Source of the DNA: Larix kaempferi | Lineage: Eukaryota > Streptophyta > Pinopsida > Pinales > Pinaceae | Assembly (NCBI GenBank): GCA_027924585.1 | Contig: BSBM01000076.1 | Span: 9,222,001-9,286,000 of the forward strand | DNA: 64,000 bases | Reading direction: 5' to 3' | In this document: in pieces, positions 1 through 11,821 of the stretch | Position numbering within the stretch: position 1 is the first letter of the stretch | How the letters are laid out: each line of letters opens with the position of its first letter | Made by a program: the position numbers and the translations under genes | Notes under the pieces: model-generated | Told to the model about the DNA's origin: nothing | The model's input: the letters and a program-made list of their open reading frames with translations, nothing else | Databases searched by the model: none

Positions 1-244
1 TCCAAATAGTCCAACAAGAATCTTGGTTGAGGAGTTAGGAAGCAACGGAAGAAAAATCAATTTATTTAAACAAATATAGTTGTGATTTTCATATTTTCTT
101 TAATGTTTTTTTATCATGTTTATGGCTCAATTATGTTTCCAGGTTGGGCTAGGGACCATCACAAAAGATATGATTAAGGGTTTTTCAATCATTCTAAACA
201 ACAACAATCCATAATGACACAGGGTTGGAGTAATGTATTTCAGA

Positions 245-1270
245 AAATTGTAATGTCGATGATAGCTACTTTCTTATTAACAAGTAGTGGAAAACCAAAA
301 TTCATACTCGACATTGCTCTTGACTACTTGATCTAGAGATAGATGGGAAGAACAACCAGATACTTGTTTTGTATATGACTATGAGAATCATAGGGATTGC
401 AATGAATCTTTGCAATTTGATCTAAGGAGACAAGCAACCTCTTCTTAAGCTAGTTTTTGTGGATGTGCAAAAACCATGAAATATTATGAAAGTAGTAACC
501 TCTTGATTAGGTGGTATTTTCTCTGTGATGTAGTAAAAAATGAGTTTGTGCTTCAATCTAGAAACTACAATGTCAACAAAACCACAATTGCTTGCTACCG
601 AAACAAGAGGCTTCTCTCCAACTTGTGTTTTCTCTTTTCCTCCATTTTTCTTCGCTAATCATTGTGGGTCTTCCAAAAGATGTACACTATATGATCATAT
701 ATAGATGGAATTTTTTTTTTCATATTCTGCCCCAAAAATCCTTCAAGGAGTAGGAAATATAAGATTGGTTGAATTGGGATTCTAATTCTACTCCAAAGCA
801 AGCATTTTCAAGACATGCAAGGCCTAACAAAACAATATACAAAGCTAAAAGCACATACACAAAAAAAGTTACTAGTATCAAGTTATTCAGAATCCACTTT
901 CTGAATGAGTACATGTATATTATTGCTAACAAAAGGCACCATTCCACAATTGATTTTATCATTTTTTTCCATTTCTCTGAATTTATATGAGAATAGATTT
1001 AGTATTGGGTATGTGAAGTTTGATAGAAAATACAACGACGACCATGAAATCGAAAAGCTTGCTCTAATCCCATGGAATTGCAAGAGGACCCACACCAAAA
1101 TAGGGCATCAAGGGCTTGAAGGATCCAATTCACATGAGTGTAAATGGAGTAAACAATTTCATATGCACAATGGATACTTCCCATGGAAGAATTATGTACA
1201 TACCAATGACAAGAATGATTGCTATCAAGAACAGGAAACGCCTAGGAATCATGCATGCAGCTTAGTATGT
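245..1270 (-). pseudogene. wax ester synthase-like (MBOAT-type acyltransferase) pseudogene
   Basis: Read on the minus strand in shifting frames, this stretch gives ordered pieces that match my memory of plant long-chain-alcohol O-fatty-acyltransferases (wax synthases), ER membrane enzymes that esterify fatty alcohols. Near 1083-1126 is GSFKPLMPYFGVGPL, resembling the family's GSFKLL..F..GPL segment. At about 720-962 is a hydrophobic stretch ending VELESQFNQSYISYSLKDFWGR, which fits the family's ELEPQFN..YL..SLQDFWGRRWN block. Near 521-572 is SRLKHKLIFYYIT, matching the region around the catalytic His (family: SGLMHEL.FYY). Near 455-497 is FIIFHGFCTSTK. The order and spacing fit one gene, but frames change and stops interrupt, one directly after FWGRI. 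It is the only host-type gene seen. The family assignment rests on motif memory, not a search. Plus-strand reading frames over it are shadows. Confidence 0.58.
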
Positions 1271-1446
1271 GTATGTTATTTTGCATGGGATGTCAATGCT
1301 AGCCTTCAAATCCTTCCATTAGATTTCTATAATGGATTAATCAAATGCTTCATGTTTGAAATGTGAAAACAATCTACTATAGCATAATAATGTCCCTATC
1401 TCTGTGATGCATATGATTTATTATCTCAATCTACTAGAAATATGGG

Positions 1447-1515
1447 TTTGGCTTAAGAAAGACACTTGCTCTACAAGAAGAGATCTGGGTTCAAACCTTG
1501 GCACTTATCATAATA
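1447..1515 (+). repeat. tRNA-derived SINE-like head (pol III box A/box B)
   Basis: A box-A-like sequence, TGGCTTAAGAAA, lies at 1449-1460 and a good box B, GGTTCAAACC, at 1488-1497. The 39-base offset between their starts is that of a tRNA. The downstream sequence is AT-rich and does not close an acceptor stem, so this looks like a SINE head, not a tRNA gene. No tail or TSD was found. Confidence 0.4.
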
Positions 1516-1645
1516 TTTTGTGTGTTAAATAGTTTAGATATATTATAAATTTCTTTATTTAATATTAAAATTTCTGGGAAAATACAATCTAGGTGGTTGT
1601 GGCCCTTAAGCATTCCAAGTATCTGAACATGAATCTGATACTAAG

Positions 1646-2326
1646 TGTAACAACCCATTTTGATTTGAAAATTTTAAACATAATTGAATGGCATATTTCT
1701 TGAGAACTTAAAAAAAAACTAATCTATCTAGTGTCTATTCATCAATCAAATACCATTAGATAACCAGCCAAAATTAAGAACCAAAATCCATAGAGAAGAA
1801 TCTCTACTTACCTAATTGATGACTAGCCTAACAAATTTTTCATGTAGACCATATCCTCATTTAGCTACCATGTCCTATATCCACAAAAAAATTAACGAGA
1901 AAACTCTCCACCCAACCAAGCCCCAGCAAAAACTAAGGCCCCCAATCCATCGATAATTAATCCTATGTCAAACCAAGTAAGACCTTAACTCTTTTCTCTA
2001 TCAACCTCAACTCCACCCTCTCCTCCTCCTCATCCTCCCTCTTAAACAAGTGCACAAACAATATAAAATAAGAAACCAAGCATCAAACCCAAAATCAACC
2101 AACAAGAATCGAGTCCCCACCTCTTGATCTTGCACCCTTTTATTACTTAATTTTGAAATTTCACAGCTCAATTTCTTAATTTTTCATGGATGATACACAT
2201 GTCACCCATGCAACTAAATTAAATTACAAATGCACATTTCTATTTTAATTTTATTTATTACTTGACCTTTTTACTATTACCATATGCTATTATACTTATA
2301 CTAATGTCTAAGGTTGAAGTGTTACA
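1646..2326 (+). mobile_element. possible solo LTR (Gypsy-type ends)
   Basis: The segment begins TGTAACAACCCATTTTG and ends GAAGTGTTACA, so its ends are the inverted pair TGTAAC/GTTACA typical of plant Gypsy LTRs. At about 681 bp the size is plausible. No matching 5 bp flanks are visible (CTAAG on the left, TAATT on the right), and no primer-binding site follows. It could be a solo LTR with decayed flanks or a chance match. Confidence 0.35.
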
Positions 2327-2924
2327 TAATTAAGCTCAATATTATAATAATGATTTTAATAGTTATAGTAAAGGCATGTAGATGAGAAATGAATCTTTTA
2401 TGATTGTTAGACTGCCTCCAGGAGAGGATTCAAAGATTGACAAAGGACCATCTCATTCCTTCCTTTATAAATTGGTGAAAGGATTTATAATGTGCAATGT
2501 ATGATGAAGAACAAATCCTACCAGGGAAAGTCCTTATCCTTGCTTCCTAAAAGTCATGGGAACATGATTATAGAGAGCATCATGGCACAAAATTTGTGAC
2601 AATAATGAAACACCTAAATCTTTATGCAAAATATCTATAGGTTGGAGTGTTATACACTCCTGATATGCTCCCTATATCTACTTTGATGTGATAAAACCAA
2701 ATAAATTGACATTGAGCATAATTTATATAGAGAAACAAATTTATTATAGGTTTAGAGAACACATTCTAATTTAATGGCACTCATGTTGAGGCTAGTAAAT
2801 GTCATAGTGATGTAACCAAAACATACTAATTGTTCATAACAATTATAGAAACTAATATCAATGAATATTTCATTGTCCCAAGGATTTTATTATCACCAAG
2901 CAGGATACTGTGATCCTTCCTATG
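2327..2924. other. unassigned AT-rich non-coding DNA
   Basis: No coding sequence, RNA gene or element boundary was recognised here. Confidence 0.5.
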
Positions 2925-3715
2925 TATTATTTTTCCCATTAATGGGAACCATGAGAAGGGTCAGTTGACCCATTCTCCAATATAGTATTCATGTCAATAG
3001 GGATGTCAGGGAAAGGTTATCCATCCCCTCCTTGAGCACATTATTCATGTCATGAGGGATCCCATGAATGGTTGGTCGACCCTTCCTCAAGCATAGTATT
3101 CTAGTTGAGGGTTTTAACCTAGGGAAGGGTCATTAGACTCTTCCTCCATCATAGTATTCTCATTAAGGGGATCCTAAGGAAGGGTTGAACAAACCTTTAT
3201 CAAGGATATTATTATCTTTTAGTGGGAGTAGAGGAATTTTTGTTCAACCCTACCTTAATCATAGTATTCTCATTAAGGAGGATCTTAGGGAAGGTTCAAC
3301 TAACTCTTCCCTCAACATAGTATTCTCGTTGAGGGGGATCGTATAGAAGAATTGGTTGAACCTTTGTAGATCACAGTATTCTTTTCAGGGGGGACCAAGG
3401 AAGGGTTGATTGACCCATCCTTGTGTATAGTATTCTTGTTGAGGTGGATCTTACGGAAGGTTTGACCTCCCTTCCTTGAGGAGGACCTTAGGGAATGTTC
3501 AACTAACCCTTCCTCAAGATAAGTATTAGATTAAATGGGGAGCATGGGAAGGGTCAACTGAACCTTCCTCAAGCATATTATATTCTTGTTAAGTGAGATC
3601 CCAATGAAGGGAGGGCGAACCCTTCTTTGGTAATAGTATTCATGTCATGTGGGATCCAGTTTATTTTTTAAGGATTCTAATATTACACTTAAGTATAGTA
3701 TTCTAGGTGATTATT
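2925..3715. repeat. degenerate minisatellite, about 55-60 bp unit, hairpin-forming
   Basis: About a dozen diverged units can be marked by a recurring TAGTATTCTNNTTGAGG-like core (near 2981, 3047, 3097, 3152, 3208, 3261, 3319, 3378, 3428, 3578, 3636 and 3700). Between cores each unit has a self-complementary stretch of the type GGAAGGGTTGACCAACCCTTCC in mutated form. A further isolated hairpin of this kind lies at 3950-3985. The units are too diverged to be recent and no open frame runs through them. Confidence 0.75.
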
Positions 3716-6700
3716 TTGGATTGGAAAAAACATAGATATAGATAGGTAAGCAAATATTAAATGTTAAACCTATAATTTACTATTGAAATGTGTAATTTGC
3801 GAATATTATGAAAAAAAACATATTTTATGTAAATATAGGCGATATTAGAGACTAAAAATAACCAAATAGCAAATTTATTTTTTGAAAAAAAGCTCAAAAA
3901 ATAGCCAATTGGCGAAATTTTGCCCCTAAAAATTACCCTGGTGGGATCCCAAGGAATGGTTGACCAACCCTTCCTTGATCATTAACCTATAATGTATATT
4001 TGCTTAAACATCATATGTCATCGAGTATTAAAAAATGGCATTTTACTTGATACCCATGCTTTTAATTTAGGAAACACATATGGACTCACTCCTTTACTTG
4101 AATAAATGTCTGGGTCATTCTAAGAGTTACATTGATTTCAAGGTTTGAAAATGTTTCCTTGGTGTTTTTAATTTTTTATAAGTTTTTGAACTCAATCATC
4201 TTCTTCAAGTTTAAAGTACTGTTTTCATTTACAATATTTCTCTTTTTGTATCATTTTCATTTGAGAACATCATCTTTTTCACTTCTACATCTCTCTGAGT
4301 AGAAATAACCATTAAAAGCAATGTAATTAAAATTAACTAGATTTGTTTTTCATTGATAGGAAACCAATAGTAGTCTAGGTTTTAGGGCCTTGGTATAGGC
4401 TTGGAGAGTCAATTCTCTAAGGTTGCAAAAAAAAATACTAGTCATGATCAAGAGTGTAAAATCCAATAGTAGCAATGACATTTCACAGGAAACAATGCCT
4501 CACACATGTATCAACATCAAGTTCAAGCTAAGAAAGTGATTAAAATTAGTCCCTTATTGCTTTCTTAGCCAGCTATGCATGTATGGGATCTTTAGGTGAA
4601 ATGGAAATTCCTTGGGATGAAACCATCTCTCTCTAGAGTTTCAAGGCTGTGACTCAATCTTATGGTCTCTTCCCATACATAAAAAATTGACCCACGATTA
4701 TTTTGCTTGACTCAAGTTGATAGGTCAAAATGAACCAGGGCAAAAAATAGAGATTATTCCCAATAAGAAGTCTCAATTAGACCCCGAACCATTTGGGATA
4801 CGGAAACCCTCCAAATTCTTGCTCGGTAACCATTACTTATTTGGGTTTCACTGGTTGCAGAGTGGTCCACTCTTTATAATTTTATTAGTAAAGAATGAGA
4901 TGCAACATGAACTATTCTAAATGCAGTTCTAGAGTGAGATTAAAGGGAGTGGGCATTGAAATAAAAATTGAATATCCATATCCAAAGTTCAATAGTTGTT
5001 TTAAGAAAGAAATAAACAATTGACAGAATGAAAGTATAATTATTAGAAAGGTCATGCTATTTATATCATTTCAATTTCACTATGCATAGAAAGTAAAAGA
5101 TCGGAAATAGAATAATCCCCATGGGGGTGTCAAACCGTGGGCCACACATCCATGCCAAATGTGTGCTCGACGCAAGCTATCATAAGTGAAATGTCTCGTC
5201 CCGGGAAATACCCCGAGCAGGTGATCGTGGGCCACATGTTGGGTACAGTGACCGACTCACAACATTAGCATGCATAATAAAGGAAATGATATGCAGGCCC
5301 AACTTCTCCTCCCCGCCCGCCTAGTTGATCTTGCATTAACTTGCATATCCCTCTGCACTTGTAAACATCAAAACACTCTGCAAATGGATATACAATACTT
5401 GCAGTTCCACTTTGGACTTGATATCATGGATCATGTCGACCGCTCCTCTCATTATGGCTCAGTCTGGTGGCACATGTAAAGAATTAATCGTATTAATGGG
5501 GCTTGTAAGTCGCTCTTCGGCTTTAACCAAATCCCCCTCTTCCACCTTCGTGCTCTCATGGTTATATTCTGCTTCAACCTTTATGTTATGTTCTAGTGAT
5601 TCCTATGCTCTTTGGTCATATAGTGCAGTCCAATTTTATTGCTTTTTCATTACTTGGTCATAACCCTTAGCCCATTGGGGATCAATTGGGTCCTTTACAA
5701 ACTTTGCAAAGAAATTCTATCTAGTACTAGAATAATCATAAGTCATCCAAGGTCTGGTTCTCCGGTCCTTTTGTACTCTTTTGTTTTGTTAGTATAAATC
5801 TGAACTTACAACAAGAAAAATCTTATTAACTCATAAAATTCCAACCATAAAATTTTGGCAATTATTTTCTATAAAGATTCAAATTTTTAAGGGTTTTGTA
5901 TAGTTTCTGGACCAATTTGGAGATTTTTAGATTGATTTTTTTATCCCATGGAATTAGGGCGAATCAAATTAGAAAAAAAATAGAAATTGACAAATAATGT
6001 TTTGGAATTGATAAAAAAATTATCCCATGGGATAAATTTCAGCCATAAAATTTTCCCTGATTGACATTCACCCAAGTGTTAAAGACAATCTCTTAGGATG
6101 AGCATAATAGTTTCTATATTCATGGGTACCACTTCGACAAATATTCAAATTTTCAATAGGATATGTCTCAATAATAACGTAACTAAGAGAATCTTATGTC
6201 TATTCTATAGTAGCCAAAGTATGGGTTTCAGTTACTGCTTAAGTCGAAATGTGCTTTGCACTAGGAATAATACCACATAGTAGAAATCATAAGTTATATA
6301 AGTGCTTAAATTTTGGTCCTCATATCTTATACTGCATTCATGGCTCTGCTACCCACAAGCATCCATAGCCTTGATAGAGTTGCCTCTTAAACCATTTTTA
6401 CGATTAAATGCTTATTTCCCATTTTACTTTTTGGTTTGGATATGTATATACACATTTTATTTTGATCTCTTAAATATTTTCTACTTTTGCAGTGAGTAGA
6501 TGGGGGAGAAGATTCAGTAAGCCCTTAAAGGAATGGGATGGTAATTAGACTCATTTTGATTTATCATGCATTGTCATGCCTCAGATTCCACCCACAGGTT
6601 GACCGCTTGAAAACATCATAGGAGTTAGCCAATTAAATATGTGAAGTGGACGTATCTTTCCATAGAATGATCGAAAGACAACTAAATTCCTTCCAACTAT

Positions 6701-9172
6701 TGTTCTCGTGTAAAATATTTCAAATCTATTAGTGTTCCACCATGACAACTACACTACTATAAAGTTTTGAATAACTTGTAAGGATGCTCAGATGTAATGC
6801 TTTGGTGTTAATCAAATATCATAGATGTATTCCCAATGGTACCACTATGTAGGCCCTAAATTTTGACACCCCCAACAGTTTAAGCCACGTGTTTTCAATG
6901 GTCATTCATGATAATTGATGTTAAGTTTGAGAAGCAAATCCTGGAAAAAAAAAACATAAGGCAAGGGGAAGGAATATGAACAATCGATGCAATCCATCAA
7001 AAGGAATGACCACATCAAATGGGAGAAATAAAATCCATTAAAATTACTGTTTATAAATGAGAAAAAACAAAAGAAAACTAGCAACTACGTCATAAATCTT
7101 AGTTGAGAGCAATAGTTGTGTAAACTCAATCCTTTCAAATTTTGTTCCCAAATAGGAGTCACAAGCAAGAGGGATGAAAGCAAGCTCAAATATCAGATCA
7201 TAAAATCCAACCCCAAACTATGTGAAATATTGCAAAAGCATTATGTTAGGGTAAAAAGGTCACAAAACACACCAAGCCAGTTTACAAGGGAGTAAGCTAA
7301 TCTCTAGATGATTTGCACCTTCTCCGGTGGTTTTTGTCAGAGTACGACAGTGGATAAATTGATGAAATTGTGATTTTGGTTGCTAGAATTGCAATTTTGA
7401 TTGCAAGAATGGGTTCAACATCCTCAATTACCCCTAGGGCACCCCTATTATGCAATTCCAACAACCCAAAATTTCCATTTCAATAATTTTAGCTAGATTT
7501 TGACTGGAAAAATCACCATATTTTGGGTGCAAATAGTCTAGCATTTATCTCACACCATTTACAAGCATTACTCCCTGCAACATTCTATTTCCCAAGTTGA
7601 TTCATGATTTCAACATCCGTCTCAAAACACTTTCTATACATACTTTGGTCACCTTGCATATAGTTGGCTCTCCATTCTTTTCTAACATGCTTCACTCACC
7701 TCCCACTTGATATTATGATAACACCACGATTAGATATGTATCAACATAAAGGTAATCAAACTCATTTAATGCGATCAAGGTTGGACTAGCTGCTAGGGTG
7801 AATGAAATATATGACATGACAAGGTACTCTAAAAAAAACTAGGAGTCTTAATATTGCAAATTTCATTGCATCCTCTAAGGATTGTGTGCAAGAAATCAAA
7901 GGTGTTTGAGGGATACTTGCCATTATATTTCCATGTGTTTTATTGCAAGTTTTGATTGATTAAAATTGCAAAAATCAGAACTCATATTGTTTCAAGGTTA
8001 CTCAAACAACAATGCAATTGAAAAGAAACTATCAAGGCTTAGTTTTTATATCATCGAATACTTCCCTGAGTGTTTGATTAAAATATTTACTTATTTATCA
8101 ATTGGTTGGTGCATCTCCTTCCAATAGATACTTGCCAAAACAAATGTAATAAATAAGGGTAATGCCATTTAAAAATCACAAACAAACTCTTGTTTTTCTA
8201 TTGGATAATGTTACCTTTTCGAGCAAGTGGAATATTGCAAACCTAATTATGATTTAATCCTCGAGAATAATTCATTTCAACTAATAAGAGTCAGATATGG
8301 GATCTAGAATTCAACATACTCTCTAGTGCAATAGAAAATATTGACAACATAGAATGGGGGAAGTTACGAATATGTGACCTTACTACCTAACAACCCTCCA
8401 AATGTATAAGCAAATTTATTTGAATTTGTCCATACCATTCCACATGCAACATTACACATAACTTGATGTTTAAGTTGAAAAGATAGTTATATTCATACGA
8501 ATACTTCAACTCTAGCCATGCATATTACCAATTCCTCAAATTAAGGCTTTAGTGGAAACTGATTGAACTTCTCTCCTCTAAATATGATTCTTTGTTCTAA
8601 ATTCCTCTTCATTTTTCTTGATTATTTTGGATGTTGACGAATCTTCTTCATTGCAGCTCAACTTGTATGATCAAGATTTTTAGTCAGTGATCCATGGGAT
8701 GTTAAATCTTATAACCATTTTCACCCATGTGTATGGATAAATTTATGCCTCCATATTGTGATGAACATAGACTCAATTGAAATCAATGCAATGAGACATT
8801 AACCCTTTAAAACTTATCATGACACTATATTGTCCCTTCACTTAGTGATCTCTCATCAATGATTTAACCTTTAATGGTGCAATTATCCATTTCTTTTGTC
8901 GGCATCTTAAAACCTATATCATCGATGGTATTGGAAATGTATTTGTGCAACGATATTTCTTCCCTTTGATTTTGTTGTTACCTTTTATCTTACATCTTGT
9001 ATCTACTATGATATTTTTCTACATTATTGAATCTTCTTCATCGTGGTCTCTAATGAAAATAGTGTCGATATGTTGGTGGTTCACTCTAAACATCACACTG
9101 ATACATCATAAAATATCTACAACAGAATCTCTGAGTCTAGAGTTGTATTACCACTTGAGCCTTTCTTAAACA
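3716..9172. other. unassigned non-coding DNA, 5.4 kb
   Basis: This is AT-rich sequence with no convincing exon, RNA gene or paired LTRs. A more GC-rich patch at about 5110-5330 (GGGCCACA-containing words, CCCCGCCCGCC) stands out in base composition and may be part of an unrecognised repeat. The short open frames here are hydrophobic or random in composition and match nothing I know. Confidence 0.45.
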
Positions 9173-9707
9173 TGTTGGGGAACCTCTTTAGCTTGAACTA
9201 TAGAAGAGAAAAGGAATGATAGAAGAGAGCAATATTCCAAGAGAAAAGGGTGGTGTCTAAAGACACCATTGCAACACTTAAGCACAATACATTGTGATCA
9301 GAACATCACAATGCATACTTGATCATAAGAATGATTCACTTCATACACAACCCATATGGTCACTCTTTATAGCCTCCATATATAAGCAACTTCTATGAAG
9401 TGAGGAGGATCTATTCCACAAGTAGGGCTCATTGGTTCTAACCATTTCCACAAAACCATCAACATCCCAAAGTTTAGTCAGATATTGTATTCGATCCAAC
9501 CGTGACCTTGCCAACCATTGAGTTGACTCTTCGACTCTCTTAATCGATCCTCTAGTTGACTTATTTACTAGTTGACTGTAATCTATCAACTGGATATCTT
9601 TGAAAGATATAGAGGTGTGATGAACTTGTAAAACCTTAGGTTCCAACACTCACCCCATTAGCGCAACGCTCTAGAGATTGAGGAGGTGAAATTAATTTTT
9701 CAGAACA
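9173..9707 (-). repeat. 3' LTR of the Copia remnant
   Basis: On the plus strand it starts TGTTGGGGAACC and ends TTTTTCAGAACA, so it has TG...CA ends. It lies directly downstream (minus sense) of a purine tract. The bases beyond it, AAACA at 9168-9172, are the candidate half of a target duplication; the partner is outside the window. Confidence 0.7.
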
Positions 9708-9720
9708 CCTCCCCCCTTAG
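9708..9720 (-). other. polypurine tract of the Copia remnant
   Basis: The plus strand reads CCTCCCCCCTTAG, so the minus strand is CTAAGGGGGGAGG directly abutting the LTR start, as expected for the primer of plus-strand DNA synthesis. Confidence 0.7.
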
Positions 9721-11348
9721 AATTGCAACATCCTAAAGCCTGATCATAGCCCAAAGTTTCAAAAACTTAGCTTCCAGTAAAGGATTCATAAAGATATCAG
9801 CTACCTGATCATCAGTCCCACAATAAACAAGTGAGACAGCATTTTACTGCACCAATTTTCTTGAATAATGAACATGTAGTTCAACATGCTTCATGTTTTT
9901 ATGAGAAACGAGATTATCAACAACTTGAATAGTACTATGATTATCACAGTAAACAATAATTGATTCTTAAACAGGAAAACCAAGCTCATCGAGAGGCAGA
10001 CATATCCTAACTACCTTTTGTTTCTTACACATCTAGACCAACGGTCCATAAATCACTCAAAAAACATAGCCAAAAGTAGACTTACGGTTGTCAATGTCAC
10101 CTGCCCAGTCAAAAACAGTGAATTCGACCAAAGGTTATGTACTGCAATAATACTTAATACCATACCGATAAGTTCTTTTAATGTAAAGAACAATTCTCTT
10201 TGCACCTCTCCAATGGATTTCTCGAGGATCTTGCATGAAATAGGAAACCACACTTACAACAAATGAAAGATATAGTTGAATATGAGTCAAATAAATCAAG
10301 CTACTGACCAATTCTAAATAAAGAGTGGCATCAACTTGTGGAGAGTCACATCCTTTAGACAAATTCACTCTTAAAAGATAAGGTGTAGAACAAGACTTAC
10401 ATTCATCCATATGAATCGTTTCAAAAGGTACAATGCATATTTATGTTGAGAAAGAAAGATACCATCTTCCATTTGCAAAATTTGAATGCCAAGAAATAAA
10501 TGCAACAAACCAAGGTTAGTCATTTCAAAGGTATCTGTAAGTTCTTCTTCAAACCCAAAATTATATTGACATTATTCCCAGTTATGACTAAATCATCAAC
10601 ATACAATGCCATAATCAAAGTATCACCATAAACATGTAATACATAAATAATGTGATCAGATTCACAACATTTGAACCCCTGAGACTGACAAAGAAATAGT
10701 CAATATTCTCATACCAAGCATGAGGTTCCTATTTCAAACCACACAATAGTTTCTTCAGTCAACAAACAAGACGAGAATCTATCACCAAATTGGGAGGTTT
10801 ATTCATATGTATTTCTTCAGTCAATTTTCCATGAACACAAGCACTTTTAACATCCATTTGATGAATCTGCCATCCAAATCGAGCAACAAGAGAAACAATT
10901 AGTCGAACATAAATCATCGTTTCAATAGGGGAAAAGGTTTCAGTATAGTCGAGACCTTCTTTCTAAGAGAATCCCTTGGTGATCAAACGAGTCTTGTGGC
11001 ATTCAACAACACCGTCGGAAGTAAATTTGGTCTTATATGTCCATCAACACTTCACAACATTCTTTCCTTGCAGTCGAGGAACTAGTTCCCACATCTGGTT
11101 CTTATTTAAATAATCAATTTCAGTAGCCATAGTAGTTTCTCATTCTAGTACACCCTGAGCATCAACATAAGTGTTAGGTTCACAGGTTTCAAGAACTCGT
11201 TCCATCAAAGCAACACTTCCTTGTTGTTTCTGATTGTGGGTTTGTCGACCAATACTAGCATCTGTAGCATCCAATCCAACAACTTCAATCGTTTTCACAG
11301 ACCACTAAGATAAACAAGTCGGCGGTGATTCAGATCAGTGATATTCAT
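9721..11348 (-). pseudogene. Copia reverse transcriptase and RNaseH, decayed
   Basis: Going leftward on the minus strand, about 11160-10860 gives the start of Copia RT (NQMWELVP, then KGFS, YTETFSP, then HQMDVKSACVHGKLTEEI), where the family has QMDVKTAFLNG. Around 10730 lies LLCGLK..PHAWY, the family's YGLKQAPRAWY block. The RNaseH-side block at 10135-10410 contains LIYLTHIQLYLSFVVSVVSYFMQ and HWRGAKRIVLYIKRT, matching the family's LLYLT.TRPDI.FAV...S.FM and HW.AAKRILRYLK. Towards 9760 the sequence carries RNaseH C-terminal fragments. Stops and frame changes are frequent. The family assignment is firm; the subfamily was not determined. Confidence 0.85.
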
Positions 11349-11821
11349 TCAAAGAGTCAACGACAGTGATGAGACGACATCTACAGTCACAGTAGAGTGA
11401 CTACCAATTGACTTAGGATAAGAATTAGTCAGTCCAGTTAAAAATCCATAGATGAGTACATTCAATCTAGAATATTCAAGAATGGTGAATGGATCACTAT
11501 TCAATAGAACAGAGGAGGAATTCAATAGTTCATTGCCTGAAATCTCTTCACCAAATATCACATTTTTGCTTAACGCGATATGTTGTTTGACTGGGTCAAA
11601 GAGTCTATAGGACTTTGACTCATCAAAGTAGCCCATCATGATTCAAGCATGACTCTTTGCATCCAATGTTCTCATGTAGTTATCATTGATATGCACCCAA
11701 GAGACACATCCAAAGGTTATTAGGTGGCCGAAAGAGGGTTTCCTTCCATGCCATCTCTCAATTGGAGTCATATCAGCAATTTCTCTAGTCAGTACTAGGT
11801 TGAGGAGATAATTTGAGTAGT
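11349..11821 (-). pseudogene. Copia integrase C-terminal region, truncated
   Basis: Two minus-strand pieces are visible. At 11643-11821 is TPIERWHGRKPSFGHLITFGCVSWVHI, matching the Copia integrase block TP.E.W.GKKP...HLRVFGC.A. At 11349-11639 is MMGYFDESKSYRLFDPVKQHIALSKNVIFGE, matching FVGYS..SKAYRLYDP....I..SRDV.F.E. The piece upstream of the FGC block (the DDE core) is missing because the Gypsy A LTR begins at 11822. A frameshift or stop separates the two pieces near 11641. Confidence 0.85.

Larger units (their letters stand above)
9173..11821 (-). mobile_element. Ty1/Copia retrotransposon remnant, interrupted
   Basis: Read on the minus strand this gives integrase C-terminal, RT and RNaseH segments, then a polypurine tract and a 3' LTR, which is Copia order (integrase before RT). 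The element stops abruptly inside integrase at 11821, where a Gypsy LTR begins. The missing part (gag, protease, early integrase, 5' LTR) is expected beyond the right edge of the window if the nested element was a simple insertion. Many frameshifts and stops make it inactive. Confidence 0.85.

Noticed and set aside
905-1366. Plus-strand frame of 153 codons
   Set aside because: It lies opposite the wax-synthase-like pseudogene, has no recognisable domain, and is best seen as a shadow.
1449-1500. Functional tRNA gene
   Set aside because: Box A and box B are present, but I could not form acceptor and anticodon stems around them.
2925-3715. CRISPR array
   Set aside because: The repeats are diverged, spacing is uneven and there are no unique spacers; this is plant nuclear DNA.
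5270-5663. Two overlapping plus-strand frames (69 and 83 codons)
   Set aside because: No recognisable motif and low-complexity composition; likely chance frames in a GC-richer patch.
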